Source: Neckera pumila (Eukaryota; Streptophyta; Bryopsida; Hypnales; Neckeraceae). From it: a DNA stretch of 64,000 nt. The position numbers and the translations under genes are program-made. The notes beneath the pieces are model-generated. The model did not search any database. It was given only the letters and a program-made list of their open reading frames with translations, and was not told where the DNA came from. The DNA lies in the NCBI GenBank assembly GCA_963969595.1, contig OZ018412.1, positions 13,456,501 through 13,520,500 on the forward strand, in the 5' to 3' direction. Below are positions 59,674 through 64,000 of the stretch, piece after piece; within the stretch, counting starts at the first letter, position 1, and every line of letters starts with the position of its first letter.

Positions 59674-60523
59674 TAAGGTAGACAAGCCTATTAAGGTAGA
59701 TCAACCTATTACCACCCTGATTTGCAATTTGACTATCTTGGGGCTAATTTCATGAGAGACATATATTTTTCAGAGGTGAGCGCATGTTTCATGAATCAAA
59801 CCCAAGTGAAATTATAATTTTCTGATCAAAATTGTAATTTCTGTGAATTTTTGAAGTGTTTTACTAAAGCACCCGTGACTAGGGTCATAAACGCCCTAAT
59901 AACAACCCATAACCACCTTCTTATGTCCCTATAAGCATCTAGGTATTCACCAATCAGCTATTGCCACATTACCCTAAATGACATAAATGCACTGATTTTG
60001 TCAGATTTCCAGTTAGAATTGGCTCACTTCTGGACAGATTTGGATGGTGGAATGGGTGGAAATGGGGCCAAAAACAGGGTGGCGGAAATGGGTTGGAGAC
60101 GGAATTAGGCTGGTCTACCTTAGCACCCTGATTTGCAATCTGAGTATATTTGGGCCAATTCCAAGAAGAGCGTGTATTTTTCAGAGGTGAGCGCTTGTTT
60201 TGCAAATCAAACCCAAGTGGAATTATAATTTTTCAATCAAAATTGTAATTTCTGTGAATTTTTGAAGTGTCAACCCTGAAATTACAAAACCACTTGTAGA
60301 CTGGAGTCATAAACATCATACCAACAACCCATAACCACCCTTCCATGTATCTATTAGCACGTAAGTATGGACCAATGAAAAAGTGACACATTAGTCTTGG
60401 TGATATCAATGCTCTGATTTTGTTAAGAAAGTGAGTGGAGTTGGATGAGTGTAGTGACGGAAATGGGGCCAAAATTAGAATGGCGGAAATAGGAAGCTTG
60501 CGGCTTTAGGCTGGTTTACCTTA
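59674..60523. mobile_element. TA|AGGT MITE, AGACCAGCCT subfamily, tandem pair
   Basis: The first element 59694-60120 (TA-flanked) begins AGGTAGATCAACCTA and ends TAGGCTGGTCTACCT. It is followed directly by a second copy (60121-60521) lacking its own left terminus and ending TAGGCTGGTTTACCT|TA. A stray left terminus (AGGTAGACAAGCCTA) precedes at 59676. The units share ACCCTGATTTGCAAT, TTTTTCAGAGGTGAGCGC and TCAAACCCAAGTG. Confidence 0.75.
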
Positions 60524-61228
60524 TCTTATATTAGACTAGTTTTAAAATATGAGGAAGAGATTTCAGATACCTTGACTGCATAGATTGCAAGATATTTGCA
60601 TTTAAAGTGAAGAAAACAATTTTTTTTATACTAGGCTTGACTAGATTTTTTGACTTTGAATCTTCTTAGGCTTCAAATTTTTGCACTTTTGATTCTGAAT
60701 TTTTAATTTTTTATATTAGAGAATTAAGTTGAAAGTCTAAGAATTTAAAAAACAGTTACATTTAATTTCTTTTGTAATTTCACTCATTGTGAAGATTTGT
60801 AACTTGTAGTATATTTATGGTTCAATATTATAAATTGGTAGTAATTTCAAATTTTGGTTTAAATAGCTTTGGAACTCACAATTTTCCTATTATCCCCCAA
60901 AGTCCCAAAGTTGTTTTTTCCATAAAAAAATATTGCCTCAAAACTACCATTTCTTTTGCAAAGAGCAAAAAACTTATTTCAAAAATTAAATTAAATTAAT
61001 TTTTTTTGGCATATCTAACAATAGGAACTTATACTAGACTAGTTAAAAAGCATGTGGAAGAAATTTTAGATACCTTGACTAGATAGATTGCAAGATATTT
61101 GCATTTAAAGTGAAGAAAACAAATTCTTTTGCACTAAGCTTGACCAGATTTTTGACTTTGAATCTTCTTAGGCTTCAAATTTTTGCACTATTCTAAAATT
61201 GATAAATAGTATTGTTCCTTGTTTTTTT
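60524..61228. repeat. Direct repeat pair of the TTGCAAGATAT family
   Basis: 60536-60690 and about 61035-61195 are closely similar, sharing AGATACCTTGACT, AGATTGCAAGATATTTGCAT, TTGACTTTGAATCTTC and TTAGGCTTCAAATTTTTGCA. The motif recurs at about 1950, 5510, 14230, 16340 and 17985. No gene. Confidence 0.65.
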
Positions 61229-61423
61229 GAAATGTTGAAATGTTGAAATGTTGAAATGTAGTTTGCATTTCATTATTTATTTTAGCATTTTAACATTTCA
61301 ACATTTCAACATTGTAATTTTTATTTCAACATTTCAACATTGTAACATTTCAACATTGTAACATTTCAACATTTCAACATTTCAACATTTCAACATTTCA
61401 ACATTTCAACATTTCAACATTGT
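61229..61423. repeat. Inverted 9-bp microsatellite (GAAATGTTG / CAACATTTC)
   Basis: Three to four GAAATGTTG units (61229-61259) face a longer array of about 14 CAACATTTC units with occasional CAACATTGTAA variants. Opposed repeats of this kind can fold into a long hairpin. No coding meaning. Confidence 0.85.
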
Positions 61424-61690
61424 AATTTTTGGAGTTTTAAAGTCAAAATAAATAATGGCGTAAGAAAAATCTAGATATCAAATTTTCATTTCAAGACATT
61501 CATAATCCACTTAGTAGAACGCCATGACTCTTAGGGGTAAAAGGATGAATATTATATCATAAAAAAAATTGAATATAGAGGAAAAGTTAAATCTGGTCAA
61601 AGTTTAGCATTTCTTGAAAATTGATTTATGATAGTAATTTAGCTATTTTTCACTAGTTGTAAAAAGCCTCCCGAAACGAGGAGCAAGATT

Positions 61691-62136
61691 TAAGGTAAAA
61701 GACCCCATTGCGGTAAGAATTAGGAGTGTGACCTCATGCCATTGTTGAAATTTTTCAAATTTTTTCCCACACGAAGATAAGTTTGAGAGATAGTGAGGAC
61801 ATTTGAAATTATATTTTTTGGACCAAGTATGAATTAGTTATGAATTTTTGAAGTGATCAGCCCATAGGGGTTTGTAGGCCACTTCATGACCAACAAAATC
61901 TGAATCCAATGTGGTCATCTTCCTACCCAATGCAGCCACAACATTTTCAAACATGGAAGACCTAAAAAATCAATTTTTACAAAGAATTTTATCTTAAAAA
62001 GTTGAAAGTAACTATTGAAGTCACTAATTACTCCATAACTACCATTTGAGGGCATTGATTGTGGTCTGAAAAACCACATTGGGGTCATTAGGTGTCCATC
62101 ATGGGCCATTGGACCGCAATGGGGTCTTTCACCTTA
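61691..62136. mobile_element. TA|AGGT MITE, AAAGACCCC subfamily
   Basis: Element 61693-62134 (442 bp), TA on both sides (61691-61692, 62135-62136). The inverted ends, AGGTAAAAGACCCCATTGC and GCAATGGGGTCTTTCACCT, are 22 bp long in full with one mismatch. It lies about 450 bp upstream of COG4. Confidence 0.9.
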
Positions 62137-62138
62137 GT

Positions 62139-62228
62139 ATGGAGCACGATTTAGAATGGGGAGCTCGATTTAGTATGGGGAGCTCGATTTAGTATGGATT
62201 GCACGATTTAGTATGGGGAGCATGATTG
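62139..62228 (+). repeat. 20-bp tandem repeat upstream of COG4
   Basis: Four to five imperfect units of GGGGAGCTCGATTTAGTATG (variants GAGCACGATTTAGAATG, ATTGCACGATTTAGTATG). They sit about 360-450 bp before the start codon, between a MITE and the gene, so they may fall in the promoter. Confidence 0.8.
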
Positions 62229-62587
62229 CGAGTTTTCCATGGATTTTGCTTGGCGAGTGTCTTCGAAATCTGTTTGCAGATCCATTTGTTGCTAAATCAA
62301 TGAATGCTCAATTCTCGATGCTTAATCTTTGCTTTGTATGCTTTAGTGAGTATACAGTAAGCTTAGATGCAATACCCAGTTCGAGAAGAGAGGAGATGCG
62401 CCGCGCTTCGCCTGGCTCGTAGATGGAGTTGTGATCGCGCCCCGCATTGCGTCGCATCGTCTTTTCTTGTCAAATTTTCTTAAGCTTCGGTTCGAAATAT
62501 TGATGTAGCGGGCGGTGAAATTTTCGGGAAGGCTCCTGTGGGTTTCGGAGAGAGAATGCTCGAGGTTTTAGACTGAAACCCTAAGCG

Positions 62588-64000
62588 ATGGTGTCGGAGG
62601 AGGTGCGCACGGCCTCGGCGCCGGTGGTGAACATGCTGGAGCAGATCCGGGCGCTCACGGATGTCGGGGCCATGACGCGCCTGCTCCATGAGTGCATCGC
62701 GTACGAGCGCAGCATTGACAACGAGCTGGAAGCTCTGCTGGGGGAGCGGCAAGGGCTGGAGAGGAAGCTCGCGGGGCTGCACCAATCTGCGGAGGTTCTG
62801 GAGTTTGTTCGCTCGGATGCGGAGCAGATGCAGCGCAGCGTGTCTTCGACTTGTGATTTGGCGGATCACGTGAGTGGCAAAGTTCGGGAGCTCGATCTGG
62901 CGCAGTCTCGGGTGCAGTCCACGCTCGCGAGGATCGATGCCATTGTGGATCGGACGAATTGCATCGACGGAGGGAAGCAGGCTTTGGAGGTCGAGGATTA
63001 TGAGACGGCCGCGAAGTACGTGGAGACGTTCTTGCAGCTGGATTCGGAGTTCCATGACTCTGCCGGTGGTCCTGGTTTAGGGTTTAGTGGGGACACTGGA
63101 GCAGAGCAGCGGAGGTTGATGTTTGAATCGAAGGCGAAGTTAGAGGGCATTATTCGGAAGAAGCTCGCAGCGGCCATCGAGGCGAAGGATCACGCCAATG
63201 TCGTGCGGTTTGTGAAGCTGTATCCCCCTCTGAGGTTGCAGGAGGAGGGACTTCGCTCTTTCGTAGGGTACTTGCGGAAGATTGTTGCAATGCGCGCACT
63301 CGGCGAATATGAAGGCCTTGTCTCGTCTTTAGGAGTCGGGGATATAGGAACAGCGGATTTTGTTGGCATTTTGAACAACATATTTAAGGATGTTGCTTTT
63401 GCAGTCGAGGAGAACGAGGACCTTCTGTTTGATTTGGCTGGAGAAGAAGGCATTGCAGTGGCGATGTTGGAGCTTCAAGACGAGTGCAACACGAGGGGTT
63501 CTTTGATTGTCAAGAAATATATTGAACAGAGAAAGCTTTCAAAGCTGTCGAAAGAGATCGCTCTACACAATAAGAATGATATGACGTTATTGACTGTTGG
63601 TGCCCCTGAAGGACCGGACCCGCGAGAGATGGAAGTGTTTTTGGAGGAGATGATGTTGTTGAGTCAGACGAGTGAGGACTATTTTCATTTTATGGACACG
63701 AAGATGAGGGAGATAGGGGCTGCCGGTGGAAAACTGAGCCCAAGGGAGCCAAGTACCTTTAAGGCAGGAAGCTTTGGCCTGTCAGTGCAGGAGCTGGTTG
63801 GGTACTACATTGTGCTGGAGCAGTACTTCATGAGCGAGAACGTGAAGAAGGCTATCAAGATTGACGAGCTTGTGGCAGATGGAATGACCACTTCTATGGT
63901 AGATGACGTTTTCTACGTCCTGCAGAGCTGCACCAGGCGAGCGATTTCCACCACCAACCTTCTATCTGTTCTGCAGATTATCGATCACGCTGCTGGACTC
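62588..64000 (+). CDS. COG4: Conserved oligomeric Golgi complex subunit 4 (partial, 3' end outside window)
   Basis: Open from the ATG at 62588-62590 to the window end, 471 codons without a stop or needed intron; the usual length is about 740-790 aa, so roughly 60% is present. Recognised from AYERSIDNELEALLGERQ, then SSTCDLADHVSGKVRELDLA, SRVQSTLARIDAIVDRTNCI, GKQALEVEDYETAAKYVETF, AKLEGIIRKKLAAAIEAKDH and TTSMVDDVFYVLQSCTRRA, all characteristic of plant COG4. COG4 is in lobe A of the eight-subunit COG tether, a cytosolic complex on Golgi membranes that handles retrograde vesicle tethering and binds Rab and SNARE (Sly1/syntaxin 5) partners. An in-frame TAA two codons upstream and a GCGATGG context fix the start. 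The N-terminal part is heptad-like helical, as expected. GTGAGT inside the exon at 62871 is coding, because removing sequence there would break conserved residues. Confidence 0.93.
   Translation, partial: MVSEEVRTASAPVVNMLEQIRALTDVGAMTRLLHECIAYERSIDNELEALLGERQGLERKLAGLHQSAEVLEFVRSDAEQMQRSVSSTCDLADHVSGKVRELDLAQSRVQSTLARIDAIVDRTNCIDGGKQALEVEDYETAAKYVETFLQLDSEFHDSAGGPGLGFSGDTGAEQRRLMFESKAKLEGIIRKKLAAAIEAKDHANVVRFVKLYPPLRLQEEGLRSFVGYLRKIVAMRALGEYEGLVSSLGVGDIGTADFVGILNNIFKDVAFAVEENEDLLFDLAGEEGIAVAMLELQDECNTRGSLIVKKYIEQRKLSKLSKEIALHNKNDMTLLTVGAPEGPDPREMEVFLEEMMLLSQTSEDYFHFMDTKMREIGAAGGKLSPREPSTFKAGSFGLSVQELVGYYIVLEQYFMSENVKKAIKIDELVADGMTTSMVDDVFYVLQSCTRRAISTTNLLSVLQIIDHAAGL

Noticed and set aside
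61229..61423. Possible CRISPR-like array of regular short repeats
   Set aside because: The 9-bp unit is directly contiguous without spacers, in a plant nuclear context; it is a microsatellite.
62480..63055. Minus-strand frame of 191 codons opposite COG4
   Set aside because: Antisense shadow; the COG4 reading is supported by long stretches typical of the family.

Overview
This is a nuclear genomic window from a land plant. The evidence is the families that can be read: two BURP-domain genes, two REM-like double-B3 transcription-factor genes, a DUF547/MIP1-zipper gene and the N-terminal part of the Golgi tether subunit COG4. All use GT-AG splicing. Several introns are only about 100-190 bp and COG4 runs at least 1.4 kb without an intron. 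That compact structure, set in AT-rich repeat DNA, suggests a non-seed plant such as a lycophyte (Selaginella type). The species guess is inference only. No bacterial, organellar or viral gene is seen.

Layout. 1-5.67 kb: AT-rich mobile-element debris, with TTAA-flanked (piggyBac-like) elements, a CATTAG-ended MITE family and a foldback element. 5.67-26.07 kb: a large inverted duplication. The left arm is about 5.67-13.25 kb, the spacer about 6.9 kb of repeats, and the right arm about 20.17-26.07 kb. Each arm carries one BURP gene; the two coding regions are identical and point away from the spacer. 26.7-29.1 kb: the minus-strand DUF547/MIP1-zipper gene. Its apparent 3' part lies inside the right arm, so the left arm holds a 5'-truncated copy. 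29.1-30.8 kb: a local tandem duplication and a gene-like segment of unknown nature. 31-55 kb: about 24 kb with no gene I can recognise, holding MITEs with TA, TTAA or 3-bp target duplications, several long palindromes, simple-sequence tracts, a (TTTG)n-headed tandem unit and a roughly 70-bp minisatellite. 55.1-59.1 kb: two tandem minus-strand double-B3 genes with the same three-exon structure. 59.6-62.2 kb: more MITEs. 62.59 kb to the end: COG4, truncated by the window edge.

The genes do not form an obvious pathway or operon-like system. The most notable structure is the palindrome-like BURP duplication. A central tract of about 2.67 kb covering promoter, gene and 3' flank is almost identical between arms (one mismatch found), while the flanks are visibly diverged and carry arm-specific insertions. 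This is the pattern expected from recent arm-to-arm gene conversion. The second main result is that much of the intergenic DNA resolves into a few recurring non-autonomous transposon families whose ends and target duplications can be read directly, in one case against a clean empty site.
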